Assembly: GCA_023417985.1 (NCBI GenBank)
Contig: JAEZDV010000349.1
Location: forward strand, 1-9,168
Origin: Actinomycetes bacterium
GTDB taxonomy: Bacteria > Actinomycetota > Actinomycetes > Mycobacteriales > Mycobacteriaceae
Direction of reading: 5' to 3'
Length of the DNA: 9,168 nt
Numbering within the stretch: position 1 is the stretch's first letter; the number at the start of each line of letters is the position of its first letter. Positions 1 to 6,087 of this stretch are shown piece after piece. The position numbers and the translations under genes were made by a program. The notes beneath the pieces are model-generated. The model ran no database searches. It worked only from the letters and a program-made list of their open reading frames with translations, and was not told the origin of the DNA.

Positions 1-149
1 CCGACACCCAGGAAGCCCTGAAGTCCGGAGACCTGAAGAAGTACGCCGAAGCCCAGGAGAAGCTCGAACAGGCCATCAACAAGCTCGTCGAGGTCCAGGG
101 CCAGGCCGGACAGCCCCAGCCCGCCGATACACCGAGCCCCGGGAACTGA
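1..149 (+). CDS. C-terminal end of a probable UPF0182 family membrane protein (5' partial)
   Basis: An open frame enters from the left edge (first full codon at base 3) and ends at a TGA at 147-149, giving 49 residues. They form a charged helical stretch rich in Lys, Glu and Gln (ALKSGDLKKYAEAQEKLEQA), followed by a Pro/Gln-rich tail ending in SPGN. This is the usual look of the soluble C-terminus of the large actinobacterial UPF0182 membrane proteins (the Rv3193c type), which end in a short helical segment and a disordered tail. Such genes also often sit beside a tRNA-Met gene in Rhodococcus. The assignment rests on the tail pattern and the tRNA neighbour only, since no membrane segment lies inside the window. 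The function of the family is not well defined. Confidence 0.6.
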   Translation, partial: DTQEALKSGDLKKYAEAQEKLEQAINKLVEVQGQAGQPQPADTPSPGN

Positions 150-150
150 T

Positions 151-179
151 TTGCCCAAGCACGCTCCACCCCGTAGTCT
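151..179 (+). promoter_or_regulatory. Promoter of the initiator tRNA gene
   Basis: TTGCCC (151-156) and TAGTCT (174-179) are separated by exactly 17 bases, a good housekeeping-sigma arrangement (-35 matching TTGACA at four positions, -10 of TANNNT type). The predicted transcription start is near 186-188, a few bases before the mature tRNA 5' end at 193. The -10 overlaps a 10 bp perfect palindrome, GTCTTAAGAC (176-185). Sequence inference only. Confidence 0.6.
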
Positions 180-192
180 TAAGACACACCGA

Positions 193-269
193 CGCGGGGT
201 GGAGCAGCTCGGTAGCTCGCTGGGCTCATAACCCAGAGGTCGCAGGTTCAAATCCTGTCCCCGCTACCA
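193..269 (+). tRNA. Initiator tRNA-Met (CAT anticodon)
   Basis: A complete 77-nt cloverleaf can be folded. The acceptor stem pairs 194-199 with 259-264. The anticodon stem pairs 220-224 with 232-236 around the loop CTCATAA, with CAT at 227-229. The T loop contains GTTCAAATC, and CCA is encoded at 267-269. Two initiator hallmarks are visible: three consecutive G-C pairs (222-224 with 232-234) at the base of the anticodon stem, and a non-Watson-Crick first pair, C193 opposite T265 (C1-U72). It should therefore be charged with Met, formylated and used for translation initiation. It has its own promoter and a strong terminator directly downstream, so it is probably a single-gene unit. Confidence 0.97.
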
Positions 270-273
270 CGAC

Positions 274-309
274 AAGGCCCGGGAATCGGATCCGATTCCC
301 GGGCCTTTT
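274..309 (+). terminator. Rho-independent terminator after the initiator tRNA
   Basis: Bases 274-307 form a perfect 34 bp palindrome (15 bp G/C-rich arms at 276-290 and 291-305 plus an outer AA/TT), centred on GGATCC. It is followed by TTTT (306-309). As RNA this is a long uninterrupted stem with a tight loop and a short U tract. It lies between the tRNA and the convergent acyl-CoA synthetase gene, whose stop is at 328, so it may also stop transcription from the other side, although that side has only two T residues. Confidence 0.85.
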
Positions 310-327
310 GTCATATGTGCGGAGTGG

Positions 328-2013
328 TCAGCCGGTGGGCGCGGCGGAGGACTCGTCGGCTCCGGCGCCCGGCGGGTCCATCTCCACGAGCACCCGGCGC
401 AACAGCTTCCCCGTCGCATTGCGCGGTAACTCGTCGAGGAAGATCACGTCCCGCGGAACCTTGTACCGAGCGAGGTTGGACCGCACGAAAGCCTTGATGT
501 CCTCCGCATCTCGCCCGGACGTCGGTGACGGCACGACGAACGCCCGGAGCCGGTGCCCGAATTCGGGATCCGCAATTCCCACGACCGCGACGTCCAACAC
601 GTCCTCGCGCTCGGCGAGCAGATTCTCGACTTCGAGCGGATAGACGTTCTCCCCACCCGAGACGATCATGTCGTCGTCGCGACCGTCGACGAACAGAAGC
701 CCTTGCTCGTCCCAGTGGCCGAGGTCGCCGATCGAGAGCATCCCGTCGATACGCTCCTTGTCACGGCCGTCGGTGTATCCGGCGAAACTCAAGCCGCTGG
801 CGACGAAGATGCGGCCCACGACGTTGGGTTCGGTGATAGGAGTGCCGTCGTTGTCGTACAACACCACCCTGCACGTCACGGGAGGCCGCCCGGCGGTGCC
901 CGGGGCGAGGCGTATGTCCTCGGGGGTCGCGACGGTGGCAACGGCGCATTCGGTGGATCCGTACAGGTTGTGCAGCACCTCTCCGAAGGACTCGCGGGTG
1001 CGACGGCACAGGTCGGGGGAGAGGGCCGACCCGGCCGAGAAGATGATCTCGAGGCTCGAGGTGTCGTACTCCCCGATCTTCTCGGGGCCAAGGTCGAGAA
1101 TCCGTTGCAGCATCGTAGGCACGACGACGAGTACGTTCGCGTGATGCCGTTCGATCAGCTCCAAGGTCTCCACGGGGTAGAAGCGGCGCATCATCACGAC
1201 CGTCTGCCCCAGTGCGAGAGCCAGCGCGAATTGCGAGACTCCGGTCCCGTGGAACGCGGGGGCGGCCATCAACATCGTCTGACCCGGCCGCAGTGGCACC
1301 CGGTCGAGGAACTGGGCGGAGGCGAGCGGTGAGGTACGGCCCCGCGGAGCCCCTTTCGGCGTCCCGGTGGTGCCGCTGGTGAGAAGTACGAAGCCGCCGA
1401 AGACCGTGGGCGACGGGGGTGGTGAGGTGTCGAAACCCTCGATTGCCTCTTCCAGGGTGGGGACTCCGGGCACGTTCTCGTCCTTCCACGACAGGTAGCG
1501 GACGACGCTGCTGGGAAGGGCCTCGGCCACCCCGGCGAATTCGGAGTCGAACACGAAGCTCGTGACGTCCTCACGCGCGGCGACTTCCGCGAGCTGACGC
1601 GGTGCGAACCCGGTGTTCATCATCACTGCGCGCACGCCGAGCTTGGCTGCCGCGAGCATCGTGACGACGAGTCCGCGGTGATTGCGGGCCATGAGCCCCA
1701 GCGACGAACCCGGCGTGATGCCCGCTTCCTGCCACACGCGCACGAGAGCGTTGGACCACTCCTCGAGCTGCCGGTAGGTGACTTCACCCCGCTCGTCGAC
1801 GATCGCGGGCACGTCGGGGATGCGGGTCGAGTGGGCATGCACCGGTCCCGCGAAGGGGCCGTACTTCCGGGCGGCCGCCATAGTGGTCAGGCTCTGGTCG
1901 ACGCGGGGGAAGTGGAGCAGCCCGGCCCGGCGCATCACGGCGAGCGCACCGACTGCGTCGGTGATGCCGTCGATGGCACCGCGGACATTCTTGGCGAGAT
2001 CGAGCACCGGCAT
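328..2013 (-). CDS. Long-chain-type acyl-CoA synthetase, FadD2/FadD12-like (AMP-binding enzyme)
   Basis: The 561-residue protein is a complete member of the adenylate-forming (ANL) superfamily. It should activate a carboxylic acid, probably a fatty acid, to acyl-AMP and then acyl-CoA in the cytoplasm. The ATP-binding loop LLTSGTTGTPKGAPR is at residues 210-224. YGSTE is at 351-355, the GDLGHW region at 429-434, the hinge-region motif GRDDDMIVSGGENVYP at 444-459, and the catalytic lysine K536 in RNATGK near the C-terminus. The SGTTGTPKGAPR variant and an N-terminal helical region of about 60 residues resemble mycobacterial FadD2/FadD12. Substrate chain length cannot be read from the sequence. 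The ATG at 2013 is preceded by GAAAGGG six bases upstream, a good ribosome binding site. The gene is monocistronic, converges on the tRNA terminator and diverges from the mycolyltransferase. The tail after residue 545 is Gly/Ala/Ser-rich and probably disordered. Confidence 0.92.
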   Translation of the reverse strand: MPVLDLAKNVRGAIDGITDAVGALAVMRRAGLLHFPRVDQSLTTMAAARKYGPFAGPVHAHSTRIPDVPAIVDERGEVTYRQLEEWSNALVRVWQEAGITPGSSLGLMARNHRGLVVTMLAAAKLGVRAVMMNTGFAPRQLAEVAAREDVTSFVFDSEFAGVAEALPSSVVRYLSWKDENVPGVPTLEEAIEGFDTSPPPSPTVFGGFVLLTSGTTGTPKGAPRGRTSPLASAQFLDRVPLRPGQTMLMAAPAFHGTGVSQFALALALGQTVVMMRRFYPVETLELIERHHANVLVVVPTMLQRILDLGPEKIGEYDTSSLEIIFSAGSALSPDLCRRTRESFGEVLHNLYGSTECAVATVATPEDIRLAPGTAGRPPVTCRVVLYDNDGTPITEPNVVGRIFVASGLSFAGYTDGRDKERIDGMLSIGDLGHWDEQGLLFVDGRDDDMIVSGGENVYPLEVENLLAEREDVLDVAVVGIADPEFGHRLRAFVVPSPTSGRDAEDIKAFVRSNLARYKVPRDVIFLDELPRNATGKLLRRVLVEMDPPGAGADESSAAPTG

Positions 2014-2055
2014 CGGTAGCCCTTTCGGCTTCGGACTCGGACGGGAGATGTGCCC

Positions 2056-2061
2056 ACCCTA
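2056..2061 (-). promoter_or_regulatory. Putative -10 element of the acyl-CoA synthetase gene
   Basis: Read on the minus strand this is TAGGGT, fitting the actinobacterial TANNNT -10 pattern. It predicts a transcript start near 2048-2049 and a 5' leader of about 35 bases before the ATG at 2013. No good -35 is seen. The place where one would sit is covered by the CRP-like palindrome at 2064-2079. Confidence 0.4.
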
Positions 2062-2063
2062 GT

Positions 2064-2079
2064 AGTGATGTGGGTCACA
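2064..2079. promoter_or_regulatory. CRP/GlxR-like palindromic operator
   Basis: AGTGA-N6-TCACA matches nine of the ten conserved bases of the actinobacterial CRP/GlxR consensus (TGTGA-N6-TCACA). Nested in it is a second perfect inverted repeat, ATGTG-GGT-CACAT (2068-2080). The site lies 51-66 bp upstream of the acyl-CoA synthetase ATG and directly upstream of its likely -10, a position expected to block RNA polymerase when occupied. It is over 200 bp from the mycolyltransferase start, so it more likely serves the synthetase. Which regulator binds is inference. Confidence 0.5.
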
Positions 2080-2109
2080 TACGGCGGAATGTCCGAATTT
2101 GTGGGGCCG

Positions 2110-2142
2110 GTCCCACGCCGCAGGGGCGCGCGGTCGTGGGAC
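2110..2142. repeat. 8 bp inverted repeat in the divergent intergenic region
   Basis: GTCCCACG (2110-2117) and CGTGGGAC (2135-2142) are exact inverted copies separated by 17 bases. They lie about midway between the divergent acyl-CoA synthetase and mycolyltransferase genes. This could be a regulator site or a stem in a 5' leader. No known regulator is recognised, and arms this short could arise by chance in GC-rich DNA. Confidence 0.3.
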
Positions 2143-2283
2143 ATCTCACTGTAGAACGCCTGCGACCAGGGCTTTTGCGGTGACGCTGCGCAGATGCGGG
2201 TAATACGGGCGCAACGGGCACCGATGCACAAGTGAATGCCCGATCGACCGTCCGTGGGTGGCATGCCCACAGAAAGGGTGCAG

Positions 2284-3276
2284 GTGCTCCTCGTGACCCG
2301 CTCCGACAACTCCTCGCTCAGTAGGCGAACAATGCTCAAGACTGCGCTTGCGGGCGCGGCCGGTCTCGCCGGCGCCGCGGCCATGACCACCTCGGTTCCG
2401 GCGGTCGCGCGTGCCGTACCCCGGGGAGGGTACGAAGAGATCTGGGTGAACTCGGAGATGGGCCCGATCAAGTGTCAGGTGCAGTGGGCGAAGCGCGGCG
2501 GAAGCGCGTCGCTGTACCTGCTCGACGGTATGCGTGCACGTCCGGACGCCAATGCGTGGTCGTTCGAGACGAACGCCTTCGAGCAGTTCGCGCTCGACAA
2601 CGTCACGCTCGTGATGCCGGTGGGCGGCGAGTCCAGTTGGTATAGCGACTGGTACAACGCCAGCAACTTCAACCAGCAGAGCGTGACGTACAAGTGGGAG
2701 ACGTTCCTGACTCGCCACCTGCCCGCAGCGCTCGCCGCGCGCGGCGTGGACCGTAGCCGCACCGGCATCGCAGGCTTGTCGATGGGCGGCACGGCGGCGC
2801 TCAACCTCGCGGCGCACCACCGCGACCAGTTCCAGTTCGCCGCATCCTTCTCCGGGTACCTCTGGCTCAATGCTCCTGGCATGCGCTCGGCGATCCGGAT
2901 CGCGATGCTCGACGCCGGCCTCTACAACGTCGATGCGATGTACGGTCCGCCGTGGGACGAGTCGTGGGCGCGCAACGACCCGTTCACTCAGGCCGAGAAA
3001 CTGCGTGGGTTGCCGATGCACATCTCCGCGGGCAGCGGCATCCCCGGATACGCGAACCGGGTCGAGAACATGGTGGACGTGGTCAACACGGCCAACGGCA
3101 TGGGACTCGAAGCGTTGTCGCTCGCGACCACGCGGGCGTTCCAGGCGCAACTCGACAGCCTGGGCATCGGTGCGGCCTACAGCTTCCCGAACGTCGGCAC
3201 CCACAGCTGGCCGTACTGGTCCGAGGAACTGTGGCGGGCGCGACCCCACATCCTGGATGCCCTCCGCGCCCACTGA
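2284..3276 (+). CDS. Secreted mycolyltransferase / antigen 85-type esterase with Tat-like signal
   Basis: This antigen-85-fold alpha/beta hydrolase should act outside the membrane, moving mycolyl groups from trehalose monomycolate onto trehalose or arabinogalactan. From the chosen GTG start (330 aa) a signal peptide is visible: n-region with SRRTMLK (twin arginines 14-15), a Gly/Ala hydrophobic core, and a likely cleavage after VARA (about residue 44). The family hallmarks are all present: LLDGMRARPD; MPVGGESSWYSDWY; the nucleophile elbow GLSMGG (Ser166); a Glu (Glu276, in GLEALSL) at the position of the catalytic acid; and GTHSWPYW with the catalytic His307. The stretch HISAGSG has Ala249 where antigen 85C has Cys209. 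The GTG at 2284 follows AGAAAGGG by five bases, the same type of site as on the divergent acyl-CoA synthetase. An ATG at 2236 would give 346 aa but has no clear ribosome site, and GTG 2293 is another option. Confidence 0.88.
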   Translation: MLLVTRSDNSSLSRRTMLKTALAGAAGLAGAAAMTTSVPAVARAVPRGGYEEIWVNSEMGPIKCQVQWAKRGGSASLYLLDGMRARPDANAWSFETNAFEQFALDNVTLVMPVGGESSWYSDWYNASNFNQQSVTYKWETFLTRHLPAALAARGVDRSRTGIAGLSMGGTAALNLAAHHRDQFQFAASFSGYLWLNAPGMRSAIRIAMLDAGLYNVDAMYGPPWDESWARNDPFTQAEKLRGLPMHISAGSGIPGYANRVENMVDVVNTANGMGLEALSLATTRAFQAQLDSLGIGAAYSFPNVGTHSWPYWSEELWRARPHILDALRAH

Positions 3277-3288
3277 TCCCCTTGAGAC

Positions 3289-3326
3289 GACCGACGGGCG
3301 ACACCGCGTGGTGCCGCCCGTCGGTC
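3289..3326. terminator. Hairpin between convergent mycolyltransferase and fadE23
   Basis: GACCGACGGGCG (3289-3300) pairs perfectly with CGCCCGTCGGTC (3315-3326). Inside, CACC (3302-3305) pairs with GGTG (3310-3313) around a GCGT loop, extending the stem past one A/C mismatch. Stop codons of the two converging genes lie at 3276 and 3346, so it can serve both. No T run follows on either strand, so it is an actinobacterial-type terminator without a U tract. Confidence 0.65.
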
Positions 3327-3345
3327 TGTTCTGTTGAGGAGCAGG

Positions 3346-4560
3346 CTATTTCAACTCCGCCGAGGTCTTGCCCAGCACGCGTCGCGCGACGATGAGCTGC
3401 TGGATCTGCTGGGTGCCCTCGAAGATGTCGAGAATCTTCGAGTCGCGCGACCACTTCTCGAGCAGCGGACGCTCCGAATAGCCGTACGTGCCGGCCAGTT
3501 CGACCGCCTTGAGCGATACGGCCGTGCCGGTACGTCCCGCCTTCGCCTTGGAGATCGACGCCTCGAGAGAGTTGGGCTTCTTGTTGTCGGCCATCCACGT
3601 CGCACGGAGTGCGAGCAGATACGCCGCTTCCCAATCTGCTTCGAGCGCAAGGAATTCGGCGGCCGCCGCGTGCTGGTTGTTGGCGGGCACGTCGTAGGAC
3701 ACCTCGACTCCGGCGTCCTTCAGGATGGCGCGCAACTCCTCGAGCACCGCGCGGCCGAGACCGATCGCCATACCCGCGACGATCGGGCGGGTGTTGTCGA
3801 AGGTCTGCATGACCCCGGCGAAACCCTTGTCGGTGTTCACTTCGGGTGAGCCGAGGATGTTGTCCTTGGGAATGCGGCAGTTGTCGAGCAGCAGGACCGC
3901 GGTGTCGGACGCCTTGATGCCGAGCTTGTGTTCGAGCCGGGCGACGCTCAGGCCCGGTGCTTCTCGCGGGACGACGAACGACTTGATCGCGGCGCGGCCC
4001 TTGGACTTGTCGACGGTCGCCCACACCACCACATGCGTGGAACGCTCGCCGGCGGTGACGAAGATCTTCTCGCCGTTGAGGACCCATTCGTCACCGTCGA
4101 GCACGGCGGTGGTGGTCACGGCGGCGGAGTCCGAACCGAATCCGGGCTCGGTGATGGCCATCGATGCCCACACCTTGCCGAAACGCTCGAGTTGTTCGTC
4201 GGTGGCGACGGCCGCGATGGCGGAGTTTCCCAGTCCCTGATAGGGGATGGACAGGGTCAGGCCCACGTCACCCCAGCAGGTTTCGATGACGTTGAGGAGC
4301 CCGGCCATGTTGCCGCCGTTGAGATTTCCCGACACGCTGTCGGACTTGGCTTTCGCATCGCGCCCGAGCGTCGCGCCCGCGGCACCCTGGCCCGAGTCGT
4401 TGAGTCCTTCGACCATCGCCGCCATCGTGTCGAGTTCGACGGGGTACTCGTGCTCGGCGAGATCGTACTTACGGGAGATCGGGCGGAAGATCTGCGCGGC
4501 GACCTGATGGGCCTGGTTCGCGGAAGCCTTGAGCTTCTTGGGAAGTTCGAGATTGATCAT
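3346..4560 (-). CDS. fadE23: Acyl-CoA dehydrogenase, FadE23-like
   Basis: This 404-residue flavin enzyme should oxidise an acyl-CoA to the 2-enoyl-CoA in a beta-oxidation-type pathway, passing electrons on through electron transfer flavoprotein. Visible family landmarks are AMAITEPGFGSD (about residues 134-144, FAD and substrate contacts), LNGEKIFVTAG (161-171), and a C-terminal block RDSKILDIFEGTQQIQQLIVAR whose Glu381 aligns with the catalytic base of medium-chain acyl-CoA dehydrogenase. The usual Arg-x-x-Phe-Gly motif of the C-terminal helical domain, which helps hold the partner chain's FAD, is missing and replaced by YDVPANNQHAAA (289-300). Its neighbour FadE24 keeps that motif. The ATG at 4560 has AAGGAA six bases upstream and follows the fadE24 stop by 28 bp. 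A longer frame reaching 4695 would overlap fadE24 and is unlikely. The symbol comes from similarity to mycobacterial FadE23 and from gene order. Confidence 0.9.
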   Translation of the reverse strand: MINLELPKKLKASANQAHQVAAQIFRPISRKYDLAEHEYPVELDTMAAMVEGLNDSGQGAAGATLGRDAKAKSDSVSGNLNGGNMAGLLNVIETCWGDVGLTLSIPYQGLGNSAIAAVATDEQLERFGKVWASMAITEPGFGSDSAAVTTTAVLDGDEWVLNGEKIFVTAGERSTHVVVWATVDKSKGRAAIKSFVVPREAPGLSVARLEHKLGIKASDTAVLLLDNCRIPKDNILGSPEVNTDKGFAGVMQTFDNTRPIVAGMAIGLGRAVLEELRAILKDAGVEVSYDVPANNQHAAAAEFLALEADWEAAYLLALRATWMADNKKPNSLEASISKAKAGRTGTAVSLKAVELAGTYGYSERPLLEKWSRDSKILDIFEGTQQIQQLIVARRVLGKTSAELK

Positions 4561-4588
4561 CACAGGTTCCTTGTTCGGATCGGGCCGC

Positions 4589-5977
4589 TCAGATGAGGAC
4601 GACGCCTTCGGCGACACCGATGGCACGCAGGTCGCGGTACCAGCGCTCGACGGGATGTTCCTTCGTGAAACCGTGGCCTCCGAGCAGTTGCACACCGTCG
4701 AGGCCGATCTTCATGCCCTTGTCCGTGGCGAGCTTGCGGGCGAGTGCGGCCTCGCGGGCGAACGACAGGCCCTGCTCGGCGCGCGATGCTCCGCGCAGGG
4801 TCACCAGGCGCATACCGTCCAGCTCGATCTTGATGTCGGCGACCATGAACGCGACCGCCTGACGGTGGCTGACGGGCTCACCGAACGCGTGGCGCTCGTT
4901 GACGTACGGCACCACGTAGTCGAGGACGGCCTGGGAGGTGCCGAGGGCGAGCGACGCCCAGCCGAGGCGTGAGAGGCGTACTGCGTCGGCGTACTGCTCG
5001 GCGCGTACGTCGGGGTTCTCGTCGCCGAGCAGCGCGGACTGCGGGACCGCGACGTCCTCGAGCAGCAGGCGTCCGAGGCCCGCCGCGCGAAGTCCCATGC
5101 TCGGGTCGGCCTCGATGACCACGCCCTTGCTCTTCGCCTCGACGATGAAGAACGACGGCTTGCCGTCGAGTTCGGCTGCGACGATGAACAATTCCGCGCT
5201 CCCGGCGGCCGGCACGAGCGCCTTGACGCCGTTGAGGCGGTAGCCGCTGGGGGAGCGCACGGCCTTGGTTTCCAGCGCGAACGGGTCGAACAGTGCGCGA
5301 GGCTCCGCGACCACGACGGACGCCTGCGGTACGTCCTCGCCGGCGAACGCGGGCAGGTAGGTCTGCTGCTGCTCGTCCGTGCCCCACTGCGTGAGCGCGA
5401 CGGCGACGCCGCTGGGGGCGAGGATCGGAAGCGCCAGACCCATGTCGCCGTGGGCGAGCGCCTCGGCGACGAGGGCGTTGGTGACGACGCCGCGCTCGGT
5501 GGCGGCACCGTCGAACGCCTCGGGAACGTTGACCATCGTGATGCCGAGTTCTGCGGCGCGTGCGAGCAGGTCCGCGGGGGCGGATGCGGCGGCATCGGCG
5601 TCGGAGGCGGCCGGACGGATGATCTCCGCGGCGAACTCGCGCACGGTTTCGGTGATCATCTGCTGGTCGTCGGTGGGGGTGAGGTCGAAGAAGTCGGCGT
5701 TCTTCGCCGTCGTCAACCGCTGCGGCGCGTTGCCGCCGCCCGAGACCTTCTTGAAGGTCCGGGTCGCGGCGCCGAGGGTCTTGAAGCCGGTCTTGGTGGA
5801 CTGGTACGTCACCCGGTCGATGGTCTGGCGGATGTTGTACCGGTCGGCGAGCTCGGACCCGGTGATCCGGGTGAGCACGCGCATCGCAGCCCCCATCGCG
5901 TCGCGTTTGAAGGGGTTGAGGCCGACGGCGGAGGTGTCGCGAGGTGTCTTCCGGGGCACGCTGTCTTGCTTGCTCAT
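4589..5977 (-). CDS. fadE24: Acyl-CoA dehydrogenase-like protein, FadE24-like
   Basis: From the ATG at 5977 the protein has 462 residues, close to mycobacterial FadE24. An N-terminal extension of about 95 residues, basic and rich in Thr, Arg and Lys, precedes the acyl-CoA dehydrogenase fold, which begins near FFDLTPTDDQQM (96-107). The middle-domain signature is degenerate: the usual TEPxxGSD is VVAEPRALFD (about 222-231), and the segment after LNGVKA reads LVPAAG rather than the usual Thr-containing form. The helical domain keeps ERHAFG (361-366). The C-terminus has RDLRAIGVAEGVVLI with Glu457 at the catalytic-base position, then stops, so the QIQxLIxR segment is absent. It is probably a subunit of a heteromeric dehydrogenase with the next gene, FadE23. 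Two palindromes lie just upstream. In-frame GTGs at 6016 and 5983 are alternative starts, but 6016 would put the nearer palindrome in the ribosome-site region. Confidence 0.87.
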   Translation of the reverse strand: MSKQDSVPRKTPRDTSAVGLNPFKRDAMGAAMRVLTRITGSELADRYNIRQTIDRVTYQSTKTGFKTLGAATRTFKKVSGGGNAPQRLTTAKNADFFDLTPTDDQQMITETVREFAAEIIRPAASDADAAASAPADLLARAAELGITMVNVPEAFDGAATERGVVTNALVAEALAHGDMGLALPILAPSGVAVALTQWGTDEQQQTYLPAFAGEDVPQASVVVAEPRALFDPFALETKAVRSPSGYRLNGVKALVPAAGSAELFIVAAELDGKPSFFIVEAKSKGVVIEADPSMGLRAAGLGRLLLEDVAVPQSALLGDENPDVRAEQYADAVRLSRLGWASLALGTSQAVLDYVVPYVNERHAFGEPVSHRQAVAFMVADIKIELDGMRLVTLRGASRAEQGLSFAREAALARKLATDKGMKIGLDGVQLLGGHGFTKEHPVERWYRDLRAIGVAEGVVLI

Positions 5978-6020
5978 GATCACCAGAGGTTTCTCGATGC
6001 GGGAGCGGACGATCACCGAT

Positions 6021-6036
6021 CTTACTTCCGAGTAAG
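6021..6036. promoter_or_regulatory. Perfect palindromic operator upstream of fadE24
   Basis: CTTACT-TCCG-AGTAAG is an exact inverted repeat with 6 bp arms. It lies 44 bp before the preferred fadE24 start codon, inside the gap between hisN and fadE24. Short palindromes like this next to acyl-CoA dehydrogenase genes are typically bound by TetR-family regulators. No such regulator gene is in the window, and I do not recognise this exact sequence as a defined regulon motif. Confidence 0.55.
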
Positions 6037-6044
6037 GTGTGATG

Positions 6045-6060
6045 TCTACTACTGGGTAAG
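6045..6060. promoter_or_regulatory. Second, degenerate copy of the fadE24 operator
   Basis: TCTACT-ACTG-GGTAAG has the same 6-4-6 layout as the upstream-facing palindrome at 6021-6036 and matches its arms at nine of twelve positions. Centre-to-centre spacing is 24 bp, a little over two helical turns, which would suit cooperative binding of two dimers. Weaker than the first copy. Confidence 0.4.
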
Positions 6061-6087
6061 TTCCCCTGGACGCACCGCTCCGTCACG

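Noticed and set aside
553..1332. A 259-codon plus-strand frame inside the acyl-CoA synthetase gene
   Set aside because: It is a shadow of the synthetase codons on the opposite strand, with no domain and no ribosome site of its own.
2146..3273. A 375-codon frame antisense to the mycolyltransferase
   Set aside because: The plus-strand gene carries the full catalytic set and a signal peptide. The antisense product is Arg/His/Val-rich without motifs.
4561..4695. A longer fadE23 start giving 449 residues
   Set aside because: It would overlap fadE24, adds unrelated Ser/Pro-rich sequence, and the ATG at 4560 has a good AAGGAA site.
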